NCBI GenBank assembly: GCA_035606235.1 | Contig: DATNFU010000029.1 | Coordinates: 23,287-87,286, forward strand | Length of the DNA stretch: 64,000 nucleotides | Source of the DNA: 66-474 sp035606235 | Lineage (GTDB): Bacteria; Pseudomonadota; Gammaproteobacteria; Xanthomonadales; Rhodanobacteraceae | Direction of reading: 5' to 3' | Shown: piece by piece, positions 52,740 through 61,474 of the stretch | Layout of the letters: every line of letters begins with the position of its first letter | Position numbering within the stretch: position 1 is the first letter of the stretch | The notes under the pieces: generated by a model | Database searches by the model: none | Told to the model about the DNA's origin: nothing | Seen by the model: the letters and a program-made list of their open reading frames with translations, nothing else | Translations under genes and position numbers: made by a program

Positions 52740-53006
52740 CTAACGCAACTGACTATCCTTGCTGCCGCGGCGGTTGTAGCCGCTGAAGGCCGTCTCCTCC
52801 GTGTCGTGCGCGCTCTGGCAGGCCACGCAGAGGCGCACGCCGGGCACCGCCTTGCGGCGCGCCTCGGGAATCGGCGCATCACATTCCCCGCAGCGCTTCA
52901 GGCTCGGCCCCGTTCCGCGCTTGCTGCGCGCACGCGCGACCGCGTCGGCGACGGTGGCGTCGATCTGTTCCTGCACTGCACCTTCTTTTGCCCACCCGGT
53001 CGCCAT
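52740..53006 (-). CDS. DksA/TraR-family zinc-finger protein (YbiI-like)
   Basis: 88 aa. C4 zinc finger in 'CGECDAPIPEARRKAVPGV', then 'LCVACQ' (four Cys). A short coiled helix precedes it. These short DksA relatives bind RNA polymerase secondary channel or are of unknown function. Converges with the arsR gene with 18 bases between. Single-gene. Confidence 0.9.
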   Translation of the reverse strand: MATGWAKEGAVQEQIDATVADAVARARSKRGTGPSLKRCGECDAPIPEARRKAVPGVRLCVACQSAHDTEETAFSGYNRRGSKDSQLR

Positions 53007-53200
53007 CGCGCAATCTCTCTTGATCGTTCCTCAGGCACCGGCTGGAACCCAGCCTGCCGTCCATGATGATATGCAGGCCGCGCCCGGGACAATCAACCCA
53101 AGCGGCAAGCCCGGATAGAGCGAAGCGAAATTCGCAGGGCGCCATGTCGATGGCGCCCCGCCCGGTTCGTCATCCATTGGACTCGCCAAAACGGAACCTC

Positions 53201-53860
53201 ATGATGAAACTCTACGGCCATCCCTTCTCGTCCTACACCCAGAAAGCGCTGATCGCATTTTACGAAAACGCTACGCCATTCGAGTTCATGCTGCTTTCGC
53301 CCGAGCATCCGGAGATCTACGCCGAGTTTGCCCAGCGCTGGCCCATCAAGCGCTTCCCGTTGCTGGTGGACGGCGCGCGCCAGGTGATGGAAGCCACCTG
53401 CGTGATCGAATATATCGACGCTCGGCATCCCGGTGCGGTGCGTTTGATTCCGCAGGATGCGGATGCGGCGATCGAGGTACGCATGCTGGATCGTTTTTTC
53501 GACAACTACATCCACGCGCCACTGCAGAAGATCGTCGACGACAGCTTGCGCAAGAATGAAGCCGATCGGGACCCGTACGGTGTTGCCGAGGCGCGGACCA
53601 GGCTCGATACCGCCTACGCCTGGCTCGACCAATCCATGGCGAACCGCGAATGGGCCGCTGCGGATGCGTTCACGTTGGCTGACTGCGCCGCCGCGCCGGC
53701 ATTGTTCTATGCGGACTGGGCGCACCGGATCGGCGAGCAGTTCCGCAACGTGCATGCCTATCGTCGACGCCTGCTTGCGCGGCCCTCGGTCGCGCGCTGC
53801 GTGGAAGGCGGGCGGCCGTACCGCCCATTGTTCCCACTCGGCGCGCCGGATCGGGATTGA
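53201..53860 (+). CDS. glutathione S-transferase-like protein
   Basis: 219 aa. The N-terminal thioredoxin fold starts MMKLYGHPFSSYTQKALIAFYEN, with 'RFPLLVDGARQVMEATCVIEYID' (the glutathione-binding VPxL/ESxxI block, here LLVDGARQVMEAT). The C-terminal helices follow, ending 'PYRPLFPLGAPDRD'. ATG at 53201 or 53204. A second GST is 94 bases away on the opposite strand. Substrate unknown. Confidence 0.9.
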   Translation: MMKLYGHPFSSYTQKALIAFYENATPFEFMLLSPEHPEIYAEFAQRWPIKRFPLLVDGARQVMEATCVIEYIDARHPGAVRLIPQDADAAIEVRMLDRFFDNYIHAPLQKIVDDSLRKNEADRDPYGVAEARTRLDTAYAWLDQSMANREWAAADAFTLADCAAAPALFYADWAHRIGEQFRNVHAYRRRLLARPSVARCVEGGRPYRPLFPLGAPDRD

Positions 53861-53953
53861 GGTTACACGTCCAGGGGCACTGGAGAACCCCACGATGCGC
53901 GTCAGCAACTGGCCGGATTCGCCGCTGCGCGGCTGCGCCCGCTTTGCCATGCG

Positions 53954-54559
53954 CTACTCCGGCCATGGCTCCCTCCACGCCGGAATCCGCATCAAGCCGT
54001 CCAGCCAGCGCACGATGTTGGGAAACGCCTCCAGCGGCATTTCCGCCTCGTGCCAGTACGCGGCCATCGCAGCGACGCGAAAATCGGCGATGGTAAGCCG
54101 ATCGCATGCGACGTAATCGCGCTTGCGCAGATGGTTGTCCAGCACACGCGCATAAGTCAGCAAGACTTCCACTTCGGATTTCAGCGCCTGGCGATCCGGC
54201 GCGCCGAGATTGAAAGTCTTCTTCACCACGTGCTGGAAATAGAACGGCCCGACCACCGGCGCCCAATGGCAATCGTTCCACGCCAGCCAGCGCAACACTT
54301 CCACCTGTTCGGCTGGATCATGCGCCGGCCACAGGTCCGAGCCCGCCTTGATGCACAGGTACGCCATGATCGCGCCGGCTTCCCACAACACCGTATCGCC
54401 ATCCACCAGCGTCGGTGCCTTCTTGTTGGGATTGAGCGCAGCGTACTCGGGCGACTTCAGTTGCTTCGCCGCCTGCACGTATTCAGCGTTGATGCCCAGG
54501 TGCTTCGCCAACGCCAGTACCTGCCGCGGCGCCTGCGCCTTGATCCAGTAGATCTTCAT
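53954..54559 (-). CDS. glutathione S-transferase-like protein
   Basis: 201 aa. The GST N-domain is shown by 'KAPTLVDGDTVLWEAGAIMAYL' (binding loop) and 'LNPNKKAP'. The C-domain has 'RLTIADFRVAAMAAYW' (the N-capping TIADF motif). Start 54559 after GGAGAG. It converges with the GST gene at 53201 yet differs from it in sequence, so not a recent duplicate. Upstream of it lies a small repeat (54636-54660) and a YciI-like gene, all leftward. Confidence 0.9.
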   Translation of the reverse strand: MKIYWIKAQAPRQVLALAKHLGINAEYVQAAKQLKSPEYAALNPNKKAPTLVDGDTVLWEAGAIMAYLCIKAGSDLWPAHDPAEQVEVLRWLAWNDCHWAPVVGPFYFQHVVKKTFNLGAPDRQALKSEVEVLLTYARVLDNHLRKRDYVACDRLTIADFRVAAMAAYWHEAEMPLEAFPNIVRWLDGLMRIPAWREPWPE

Positions 54560-54635
54560 CGTGATGTTCTCTCCATGGCGCACGAACGCGCTCATCGTGG
54601 CGACGAACGGAGCGTGCCCGATTCGACAATCCCAT

Positions 54636-54660
54636 TGTCATCCGGCGAAGCCGGAACCCA
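54636..54660. repeat. short REP-like hairpin
   Basis: TGTCAT-CCGGC-GAA-GCCGG-AACCCAG: a 5-base hairpin within the GTCATCCGG motif that recurs at 6067, 17083 and 60356. It lies between the YciI and GST genes. Confidence 0.6.
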
Positions 54661-54673
54661 GCGAGTTTGCAGC

Positions 54674-55036
54674 TCACAGGTCCGGCACGCAGGCCTCTTC
54701 CAGTTGCCGCACCTCGCACTCGATATCCCATTCGTCGCCATGTACCTCCAGAAAACGCGACGTCCACCGCAGCGCTTCCTGCATCGAATCGGCTTTCAAC
54801 ATTGCGTAACCGCCGATCACTTCCTTGGTTTCGGTGAACGGGCCATCGGTCAGCCGTTGTTTGCCGTGCGACTGCCGAACGCGTTTGCCCTCGGCTGTCG
54901 GCCGCAGCCCCGCGGTATCCAGCAATACGCCGGCCTGCTTCATCTCCGCCATCAGCTTGCCCATGTCGGCCATCAACTGCTCGCTGGGCCGCTGGCCGGT
55001 GTTCTCCGTGATCCGCACCATAGAAAGGAATCGCAT
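54674..55036 (-). CDS. YCII-related (DGPF-domain) protein
   Basis: 120 aa. 'RFLSMVRITENTG' start, 'MAEMKQAGVLLDTAGLRP', and the DGPF motif in 'RLTDGPFTETKEVIGGYAMLKADS' (signature of the family), 'EALRWTSRFLEVHG'. YCII/DGPF proteins are small ferredoxin-like domains of unknown function, sometimes linked to sigma factors. GGGAGAG before ATG 55036. Divergent from bactofilin across a 409-base gap. Confidence 0.92.
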   Translation of the reverse strand: MRFLSMVRITENTGQRPSEQLMADMGKLMAEMKQAGVLLDTAGLRPTAEGKRVRQSHGKQRLTDGPFTETKEVIGGYAMLKADSMQEALRWTSRFLEVHGDEWDIECEVRQLEEACVPDL

Positions 55037-55445
55037 CGTTATCTCTCCCAAGGTTCAGGCACAGAGCGCGACCGGGGACATTCCCTGCCGACTGCGCCTC
55101 TGGAGTGATGACGAATGGGGGATGGAGAAATCGACAGCGAATCCGCCCTGGCGAACCGGCGTCCTCGCGCTGCGCCGCCCTGCCGCGCCCCAAAACGCCG
55201 CGCGCTTGCAGGATCCGGCGCTTCGATTGCCGCTCGGTGCCATTGCGCGCCGCCGCAACCGATGCCGGTGAAGGGGCGCTTGATTGCGGCGAGCTCACCA
55301 CGGCGGGAAAGGGCTCGCCCACGCCTTGAAGCTGCTTGCGCGGCCGTGCGCGGCCCGTTCAGGCGAATTCTGTCGGCCAGTTCCATTTCCTTCACGTGCA
55401 TTTCGGCGTAGCCTCACCTTCCCTGCACAGAACGGGAGCGCCGCC
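55037..55445. other. intergenic stretch without a clear gene
   Basis: 409 bases between the YciI gene start (-) and the bactofilin start (+). A minus open frame (55039-55401) has no domain or ribosome site, and a plus frame joins the bactofilin ORF; both look like GC shadows. The two divergent promoters must be here. No convincing operator found. Confidence 0.45.
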
Positions 55446-55982
55446 ATGGCCCTCTGGAAAGACCAAGTGAAACCCTCTTCTTCTTCGGTGGCCGACGCGC
55501 TGGATCTATCCCGCTTCGAAGCACCCCCGGCGGAAGCCGCTGCCGTGGATGCGGCACCGGTGCAGCCGGCGTTCCGCCCCGCGCGCGACAAGGCGCAGAG
55601 CGAATCGCTTATCTCGCCGGACATAGCCATCGAAGGCAAGATCGAGGGCGCGGGCCACGTGCGCATCGCCGGCAGTTTCAAGGGCGATGTCAACGTGCGC
55701 GGCGACCTCACCATCGAAGCTGGCGCCAAGGTGACCGGCAGCGTGCGCGCCAACAAGGTGACCATCGCCGGCGAATTGATCGGCAACATCGAAGGTGCCT
55801 CGCACGTGGAGCTGCTGCAAAGCGGCGCGCTGACCGGCGACGTCAAGGCCGAGACGCTCACCGTTGCCGCTGGTTCGCGCATGCGCGGTCAGGCGGATTT
55901 CGGTTGGGAAGATTCGCAATCGTCGCGCAAGGGCGAGCACAACGGCGCCGCGCGCAACGGTTCCGTGCACCTCGCCTCATGA
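55446..55982 (+). CDS. bactofilin (polymer-forming cytoskeletal protein)
   Basis: 178 aa. The central bactofilin beta-helix, about 54-155, shows the repeat 'ISPDIAIEGKIEGAGHVRIAGSFKGDVNVRGDLTIEAGAKVTGSVRANKVTIAGELIGNIEGASHVELL' (read in parts). N-terminal Pro/Ala tail and a charged C-terminus. Bactofilins self-polymerise at membranes and organise cell-wall synthesis, stalks and motility. The stop overlaps the start of the zinc-ribbon gene (ATGA), so they are coupled. Confidence 0.95.
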   Translation: MALWKDQVKPSSSSVADALDLSRFEAPPAEAAAVDAAPVQPAFRPARDKAQSESLISPDIAIEGKIEGAGHVRIAGSFKGDVNVRGDLTIEAGAKVTGSVRANKVTIAGELIGNIEGASHVELLQSGALTGDVKAETLTVAAGSRMRGQADFGWEDSQSSRKGEHNGAARNGSVHLAS

Positions 55983-56338
55983 CCGCGCCGCGCACCGGCG
56001 CGGCCGGCGCGACGCGCAATTGTCCGCACTGCCGGGAGTTGATCCTGGAAAGTGCGGCGGTGTGCCCGGCGTGCAAGCATCATGTGCGCTTCGGCGGTTC
56101 CGCTGCGACGGCAGCGGCAACCGCCGCGACCTTCTCGCCATTGAAGGTAGAAGGCACCATCCGCAATCCCAACGAAGGCGGCTGGGAGTACTCGATGGTG
56201 CTGACCATCCGCAACGAACGCGGAGAGGAAATCGCGCGCAAGCTGGTCGGCGTCGGCGCGATGCAAGCCGATGAACAGCGCACCTTCACGCTCAGCGTGG
56301 AGATGGCGCCCGCCAGCGGCAAACGCACCCGACACTGA
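55979..56338 (+). CDS. small zinc-ribbon protein coupled to bactofilin
   Basis: 119 aa. Two CxxC pairs, 'NCPHCREL' and 'VCPACKHH', form a rubredoxin-like zinc ribbon at the N-terminus (about 14-34). The rest is a beta-strand region 'FSPLKVEGTIRNPNEGGWEYSMVLTIRNERGEEIARKLVGVGAMQ' (read in parts), rather like an Ig/FxLYD-domain. No named family assured. ATG overlaps the bactofilin stop. Probably works with bactofilin or with the c-di-GMP enzymes that follow. Confidence 0.78.
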   Translation: MTAPRTGAAGATRNCPHCRELILESAAVCPACKHHVRFGGSAATAAATAATFSPLKVEGTIRNPNEGGWEYSMVLTIRNERGEEIARKLVGVGAMQADEQRTFTLSVEMAPASGKRTRH

Positions 56339-56396
56339 TCCGCCGACGCGCGCGATTTCCGGTAAATTGCGCGCGTCGCGCTTGTCGGAACGCCGG

Positions 56397-57683
56397 ATGC
56401 GCCAGCACCGAACATTCTTTCGAATCGCCGCAGCCACGCTGCTGATGCTGGTGGCCGTTGCGGCACTGGGCCAGCAACCGCCGCCCGGCGCGAGGCCGCC
56501 GCCCGGTTGGCAACCGCCGCCAACACCCGACGGTGGGCCACCACCGCCGTTCGGCACGCCACCGCCCGGCATGCGCCTACCGCCACCACCGGCCGGCGCA
56601 CCACCGCCCGCTGCCGCTGCACCACCGCCCGCTGCACCACCACCGCCGCCGCAAGCGCAAATTGCAACGATACCGTTGAACGGTGCGGCCGCGTCTGGGC
56701 AAGCGGCCGCGTCGGCAGACGCGCCGAGCACCGACGCGAACGCTGTGAACGCGTTGAATGCCACAAGCACATCCCGCGACATTTCCGCGACGCCTACGGC
56801 TGCCGAATCCGCATGGCCGCCGCCGGATTTCGGCAAGCCCGTCGCGACGAACGCGGCACCCATCGCCGCGCCGGTCCAGCGGAGCGCAATCGCGCAAGAC
56901 AAACCGCAGGCAAAGCCGGTTGATCCGCCCTCACCCGCGGCCGACGACAGCCCTTCCGCGCGCTCGCTGACTTGGCTGTTGCTGCCGATTCTCGCCGTGG
57001 TGTTGTGCGCGTGGTGGCTTTCGTTGCGCCGCAGCCGCGCGCTGGCGCATGAAGCCGCGCATCTGTCGCGTCAGCAGCGCGTGCTGGAATCCGCGCACCG
57101 GAACCTCAAAGAGAAGTCGCAGCAGTTGCGCCAACTCTCCACGCAGGATCCGCTCACCGGCGTGCTCAACCGGCTGGCGTTCGGCACCGAGCTGCGCGAG
57201 CGGCTGGATCATCTGGCCCGCTACAACCAACCGCTCAACCTGATCATGTTCGACCTGGACCATTTCAAGACGATCAACGACAAGCTTGGGCACTCGGCCG
57301 GCGATCGCGCGCTGACGCTGGTGGCCGGCATCGTGCGCGAGCACCTGGTGAGTGATGACCTGTTCGGGCGCTTCGGCGGCGACGAATTCATGATCGCCTG
57401 CGCTGGCCAGTCGCTCGACGCCACGGCGGAAATCGCCCAGGCCATCCGCACCGCGGTGGTGGAACGCGCACCGCGCGCCGACCCGCCCCTGCCCGGTCTT
57501 AGCCTGAGCATGGGCGTGGCGCAGGCCAATGGCGAAAACGGCTACGCCGCCGAGGCGTTGTTCGAACGTGCTGATGCCGCGCTTTACGAAGCCAAGCAGC
57601 GCGGCCGCAACAACGTGGTGGTCGCCGACGAGAGCGTGGAGCCCGTGCCGGAGACCGGGGCTGCGGTCGCGCGGCATTTGTAA
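56397..57683 (+). CDS. membrane-anchored GGDEF protein with proline-rich periplasmic region
   Basis: 428 aa. Signal/anchor helix 9-24, then a proline-rich low-complexity region (about 28-85, PPP repeats) and an Ala-rich stretch in the periplasm, TM about 190-210 ('WLLLPILAVVLCAWWLSL'), a coiled linker 'AHEAAHLSRQQRVLESAHRNLKEKSQQLRQL', and a GGDEF domain with active site RFGGDEF (residues 325-331). The I-site Arg is absent ('VSDD' in place of RxxD), so no classic product inhibition. ATG 56397 is 58 bases after the zinc-ribbon stop. Confidence 0.9.
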   Translation: MRQHRTFFRIAAATLLMLVAVAALGQQPPPGARPPPGWQPPPTPDGGPPPPFGTPPPGMRLPPPPAGAPPPAAAAPPPAAPPPPPQAQIATIPLNGAAASGQAAASADAPSTDANAVNALNATSTSRDISATPTAAESAWPPPDFGKPVATNAAPIAAPVQRSAIAQDKPQAKPVDPPSPAADDSPSARSLTWLLLPILAVVLCAWWLSLRRSRALAHEAAHLSRQQRVLESAHRNLKEKSQQLRQLSTQDPLTGVLNRLAFGTELRERLDHLARYNQPLNLIMFDLDHFKTINDKLGHSAGDRALTLVAGIVREHLVSDDLFGRFGGDEFMIACAGQSLDATAEIAQAIRTAVVERAPRADPPLPGLSLSMGVAQANGENGYAAEALFERADAALYEAKQRGRNNVVVADESVEPVPETGAAVARHL

Positions 57684-57839
57684 GTTCTTTCGGGGCTTGC
57701 GGGGAATCTGCCGATGCGCTCTGGCGGCATTCTTGCGGCACTTGCGCAGGCTCCGCTCTGGCTTGATACCCTCCCCCTCCAAGGCGTGTCCAGTACAGCA
57801 ACGCTCTGCCAGCAACACCGCGATCGAACCGGAACCCGC

Positions 57840-59054
57840 GTGACCACTGAAATAGAGGAAACCCGCATCAATGCTGCCGACCTTCGGGTCGGCATGTTTG
57901 TCTGCAGGCTCGACCGGCCCTGGGAAGGCACACCGTTTCCGCTGCAGGGCCTGGAGCTGCGCACGCCCGAAGACGTACGCAAGCTGCGGGAGTTGTGCAC
58001 CTACGTCTACATAGACCGCCACAGCGAACTGGTGGACCACTCGCGCATGCTCAAGAGCGGCGAGCAGCGTCCCGAACAACGCTTCACGCGTGCCACCCGC
58101 TACGCGAACAAGCTCAGCATCGATGAAGAACTGCCGAGCGCACGCGAGGCGCTGAGCACCGCCGCCGAAATGGTGGATCGCATCTATGCGGATGTCGCCA
58201 GCGGTCGCGAGCTGTCGGTCGAACACGTTGAGCGCGCGGTGCGGCCGCTGGTGGCCAGCGTGCTGCGCAGCGCGGACGCATTCCTGTATCTGGAAGGCCT
58301 GCGCAAACACGACAGCTACACCTACAGCCACGCGATCGGATGCAGCGCGCTCGCCGCCGCGCTGGGCCGCCACATGGGTCTTCATGAGGACACGGTTTTC
58401 AGCCTGGCCGCCGGCGGACTGCTGATGGACATCGGCAAGACGCGCGTGCCGCAGGAACTGCTGCAGAGTCCGCGGGCGCTGTCGCCCGAGGAGTTCGGGA
58501 TCGTTCACGGCCATATCGGCCATGGCATCGCGATCCTGGAAGAAGCGGGCATCAACGACCCCGATGTGCACGCCGTTTTGCGCTCTCACCACGAACGCTT
58601 CGACGGCAGCGGCTATCCGAAGCGCCTGATCGGCGGCACCATCCCGATGCCCGCGCGCATGCTGGGCATCATCGACAGCTACGACGCCATGATCAGTGTA
58701 CGGCCCTATCGCGCGGCAATGTCGCGCCATCAGGCGCTGCAGCAGATCTACCGCGCGCGCAACACTCTGTTTCAGGTCGAACTGGTGGAACAATTCCAGG
58801 CCTGCCTCGGTGTCTATCCCACCGGTTCGCTGGTGGAGCTCAATACCGGCGAAGTGGCGATGGTGATGATGCAGAACCGCGTGCGCCGGTTGCGTCCGCG
58901 CGTGCTGCTGCTGACCACGCATGACAAGCAACCGCTCAAGGATTTCCAGCCGCTCGATCTATTGAACCAGGCCAACTACGGCGATGTGATCGAGATCGTG
59001 CGCAGCGTGGCGGTGGGCGAATACGCCATCGATACTTCCGGCCTGCTGCCGTGA
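57840..59054 (+). CDS. HD-GYP-like phosphodiesterase with DUF3391 and altered HD motif
   Basis: 404 aa. A DUF3391 domain (about 5-140) is followed by HD-GYP. 'TYSHAIGCSALAAALG' gives H164, and 'HHERFDGSGYP' (250-260) is the intact GYP motif; 'SYDAMISVRPYR' completes it. In the place of the HD doublet there is M196-D197 ('LLMDIGKTRVP'). As the His normally binds metal, activity may be lost or changed. GTG start at 57840; no ATG fits. It follows the GGDEF gene and leads directly into the EAL gene. Confidence 0.9.
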   Translation: MTTEIEETRINAADLRVGMFVCRLDRPWEGTPFPLQGLELRTPEDVRKLRELCTYVYIDRHSELVDHSRMLKSGEQRPEQRFTRATRYANKLSIDEELPSAREALSTAAEMVDRIYADVASGRELSVEHVERAVRPLVASVLRSADAFLYLEGLRKHDSYTYSHAIGCSALAAALGRHMGLHEDTVFSLAAGGLLMDIGKTRVPQELLQSPRALSPEEFGIVHGHIGHGIAILEEAGINDPDVHAVLRSHHERFDGSGYPKRLIGGTIPMPARMLGIIDSYDAMISVRPYRAAMSRHQALQQIYRARNTLFQVELVEQFQACLGVYPTGSLVELNTGEVAMVMMQNRVRRLRPRVLLLTTHDKQPLKDFQPLDLLNQANYGDVIEIVRSVAVGEYAIDTSGLLP

Positions 59055-59067
59055 TGACGCCCAAGCC

Positions 59068-60348
59068 ATGCTGAACCATCCCGAGATCCTGGCCGCCATC
59101 GCGCGCCACATCGGCACGGGCCGCAGTTTTGCGGTGCTTGCCGCGAGTGTGAGCGACCTTCGTGAAGTCGGTATCCGTTATGGCAGCCGGCATGGCGAAG
59201 AAGCCGAAGCCAATGCCGAGCACCTGATCAGGACATCGCTGCGTCCGCTGGATGAAGTGTTCCGCGCGGGCGATGAACTGTTCGCCGTGATTCTGCCGGA
59301 GTTGCCCGCCCGCAATCACGCGCTGCTCGCCACCACCCGGTTGTTCCAGGCTTTCGAGCGGCCGCTCAACGGCGGAAGCATTCCGTGGCAGGGCCGATTG
59401 CGGATCGGCGCGGCGTTCTTCCCGCTGGACGGCGCGGATGCCGACACGCTGTGGCGCCGCGCGCAAATGGCCCAGCAACACGCGGCGCGCAGCAGTGCGG
59501 CGTGCGCCTTTTTCAATGAAGACGACAGCCGGGTGGACATCGATTACCGCGAACTGCGCGAAGGCATCGAATCCAATCACCTGCTCACCTACTTCCAGCC
59601 GGTATGGGAACTCGTTTCGCCGCGCGTGGTGGGGGTGGAATCGCTGGCGCGCTGGAACAGTCCGCGCCAGGGCGCGGTGTCGCCCGATCAATTCGTCGCG
59701 TTTGCCGAGCAGAGCGACCTCATCGTCGCCCTGACGCACTGGAGCGCCAACGCCACCTTCCGTCACGCCGCCGCGTTGAATGGAATGGGCTTGAGTATCG
59801 CCATCAATTTGTCGGCGCGCGCATTCGCGCACGGCGGCGTGCCCGAGCAACTCGCCGACGCGCTGAATATCTGGGGCGTGGCACCGGGCGACGTGATCGC
59901 CGAATTCACCGAGACCGCGTTGATCGAGGATTTCGACCTCACCGTGCGCACGCTGCACAAGCTGCGCGATTTCGGCATGCGCGTGGCGATCGACGATTTC
60001 GGCACCGGCTACGCTTCGCTGACGTATCTAAGCCGTTTTCCGGCCACCGACCTGAAGATAGACCGCACGCTGATCGAGCCGATCGCGCGCGATCCGCGCT
60101 CGGCCAGGCTTGCGGAATCCATCATCGAACTTGCGCACCGCCTGGACATGATCGCCACCGCCGAAGGTATCGAAGACGGCGAGACCCATCGCCTGCTCGC
60201 CGAGATGGGCTGTGACCTCGGCCAGGGTTATCACCTTGGCATGCCTGAGCCTGCGGCGGATTTCGCGCAGCGATACCTGGCCGAAACCGTAGGTGCGACG
60301 GATTTCCCTTCTCCGGAAACAGCGAACGGCGAACCCGCCGGGTCCTGA
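59068..60348 (+). CDS. EAL-domain c-di-GMP phosphodiesterase with degenerate GGDEF
   Basis: 426 aa. An N-terminal GGDEF-like region has the altered 'FRAGDELFAVI' (no GG), so it cannot make c-di-GMP. The EAL domain (about 165-410) carries ESL in place of EAL ('VGVESLARW'), with Glu kept. Then 'INLSARAF', 'EFTETALIED', 'IDDFGTGYASLTYLSRF', 'DLKIDR', 'TAEGIEDG' and 'GQGYHLGMPEP' are intact, including all predicted metal ligands. Starts 14 bases after the HD-GYP stop. Likely an active phosphodiesterase. Confidence 0.92.
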   Translation: MLNHPEILAAIARHIGTGRSFAVLAASVSDLREVGIRYGSRHGEEAEANAEHLIRTSLRPLDEVFRAGDELFAVILPELPARNHALLATTRLFQAFERPLNGGSIPWQGRLRIGAAFFPLDGADADTLWRRAQMAQQHAARSSAACAFFNEDDSRVDIDYRELREGIESNHLLTYFQPVWELVSPRVVGVESLARWNSPRQGAVSPDQFVAFAEQSDLIVALTHWSANATFRHAAALNGMGLSIAINLSARAFAHGGVPEQLADALNIWGVAPGDVIAEFTETALIEDFDLTVRTLHKLRDFGMRVAIDDFGTGYASLTYLSRFPATDLKIDRTLIEPIARDPRSARLAESIIELAHRLDMIATAEGIEDGETHRLLAEMGCDLGQGYHLGMPEPAADFAQRYLAETVGATDFPSPETANGEPAGS

Positions 60349-60355
60349 CAGCACT

Positions 60356-60472
60356 CGTCATCCCGGCGAACGCCGGGACCGGTGGCTTTGATTTTGCGAT
60401 CCAGGAGCAAAGGCGCCGGATTCAAGGCTCCGTTCCGGAAAGAACCGGGAGCGCTCCGGAATGACGAGAGTT
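60356..60472. repeat. REP/BIME-type element
   Basis: Starts CGTCATCCCGGCGAACGCCGG (hairpin CCCGGCG-AA-CGCCGGG) and ends with the inverse motif CCGGAATGACGAG near 60460-60472. Same class as at 6067 and 17083. It fills the gap between the EAL gene (+) and the M14-type gene (-), both ending here. Confidence 0.78.
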
Positions 60473-60478
60473 ATGGAT

Positions 60479-61393
60479 CTAGGCGTGCGCCAGCGCGTAA
60501 TCCAGCGCCGCGCATGCCGCCGCGACCTGCGCTGCATTGCACTGCTCGGGCGTGGCGCGCGGGCTGTCGGGATACACCTCGGTGGTGGTCGTGTAACGCG
60601 CGGCGGTGATGCCCGGGCAAAGGCCGAGTTGCTTCAGCGCATACTCGATCACCCCGGGCGCGACCATCGGCGACCCGATGATCTCCCCCTTCGCATCGGC
60701 CGGCGCGATGTGCGTGATCTTGGCCACCGCGTCAATCACCGCCCGCTGGAATTCTGGCTGAGGGTTCTCGCTGTCGGCGCACAAATAAAAGCCATCGGGA
60801 ATGCCTTCCGGCTCGAACGGCACGCCATCGCGCGCGGCGAGCGCGGGGCGGAATTCGGTTTCATCCGTATCGGTCGTTTCGTGCAGATCCACGTGCAGCA
60901 GCACGCGCTCGCGGAACGGCGCTACAAAGCGCATCAGCGCGGCGGATTCCGGCGCCGGGCTGTTCTCGCGGAATGAGCGGTTGGGATCCAGCGCCAATGC
61001 ATTCCAGCGATGGATGCGCTCGTAACCCCAAGGGCTGACACACGGAACGATGATGAGATTCGCGCGATCCGCGTAAGCTGCCGCGTGCAGTTGCGCAAAT
61101 CGCAGCGCGCCCTGCACGCCACTGGTTTCATAACCGTGCACGCCGCCGGTGATCAACGCGATCGGGTTTTCTTCGCGCCAATCCTTGCTCTTCAGCGCGA
61201 ACAGCGGATAACTGTCGGGCGGATATTCCAGGGTTCCGTACTGCACGACGTCGAAGCGCGCGCGCAGGCGCTCGATCGTGCTCAATACCTCATCGGCATG
61301 ACTGCGTTGCCTGCGTTGCCGCGCAAGCCACTGTGCTTTTTCGGCATCACCCCACGCCTGGCCGGGAGTGCCGATGGGATAAGCTGTCATCAT
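60479..61393 (-). CDS. M14-type (succinylglutamate desuccinylase/AstE-like) metallocarboxypeptidase
   Basis: 304 aa, no signal. Zinc motif in 'LITGGVHGYETSGVQGAL' (HxxE) and the third ligand/active site near 'LLHVDLHETTDTDETEF' with Glu further on. Related to M14 D-subfamily aspartoacylase/SGDS proteins. Substrate unknown; cytosolic dipeptide or N-acyl amino acid likely. Start ATG-ATG at 61393; divergent from the DsbA-like gene. Confidence 0.88.
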   Translation of the reverse strand: MMTAYPIGTPGQAWGDAEKAQWLARQRRQRSHADEVLSTIERLRARFDVVQYGTLEYPPDSYPLFALKSKDWREENPIALITGGVHGYETSGVQGALRFAQLHAAAYADRANLIIVPCVSPWGYERIHRWNALALDPNRSFRENSPAPESAALMRFVAPFRERVLLHVDLHETTDTDETEFRPALAARDGVPFEPEGIPDGFYLCADSENPQPEFQRAVIDAVAKITHIAPADAKGEIIGSPMVAPGVIEYALKQLGLCPGITAARYTTTTEVYPDSPRATPEQCNAAQVAAACAALDYALAHA

Positions 61394-61474
61394 TGCGCCG
61401 CTCGCTCCACAGTCGCATCAAAAAACAAGCGCGCACTCTAACATTCCCGACGTGTTACCCGCATTGGATCTTCC

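Noticed and set aside
55039..55401. 120-residue open frame on - upstream of the YciI gene
   Set aside because: Arg/Ala/Gly-rich with no recognisable fold or ribosome site; the gap has to hold two promoters.
56931..58931. 666-residue open frame on - opposite the GGDEF and HD-GYP genes
   Set aside because: Antisense to two clear signalling genes; His/Arg/Gln-rich shadow of their codons.
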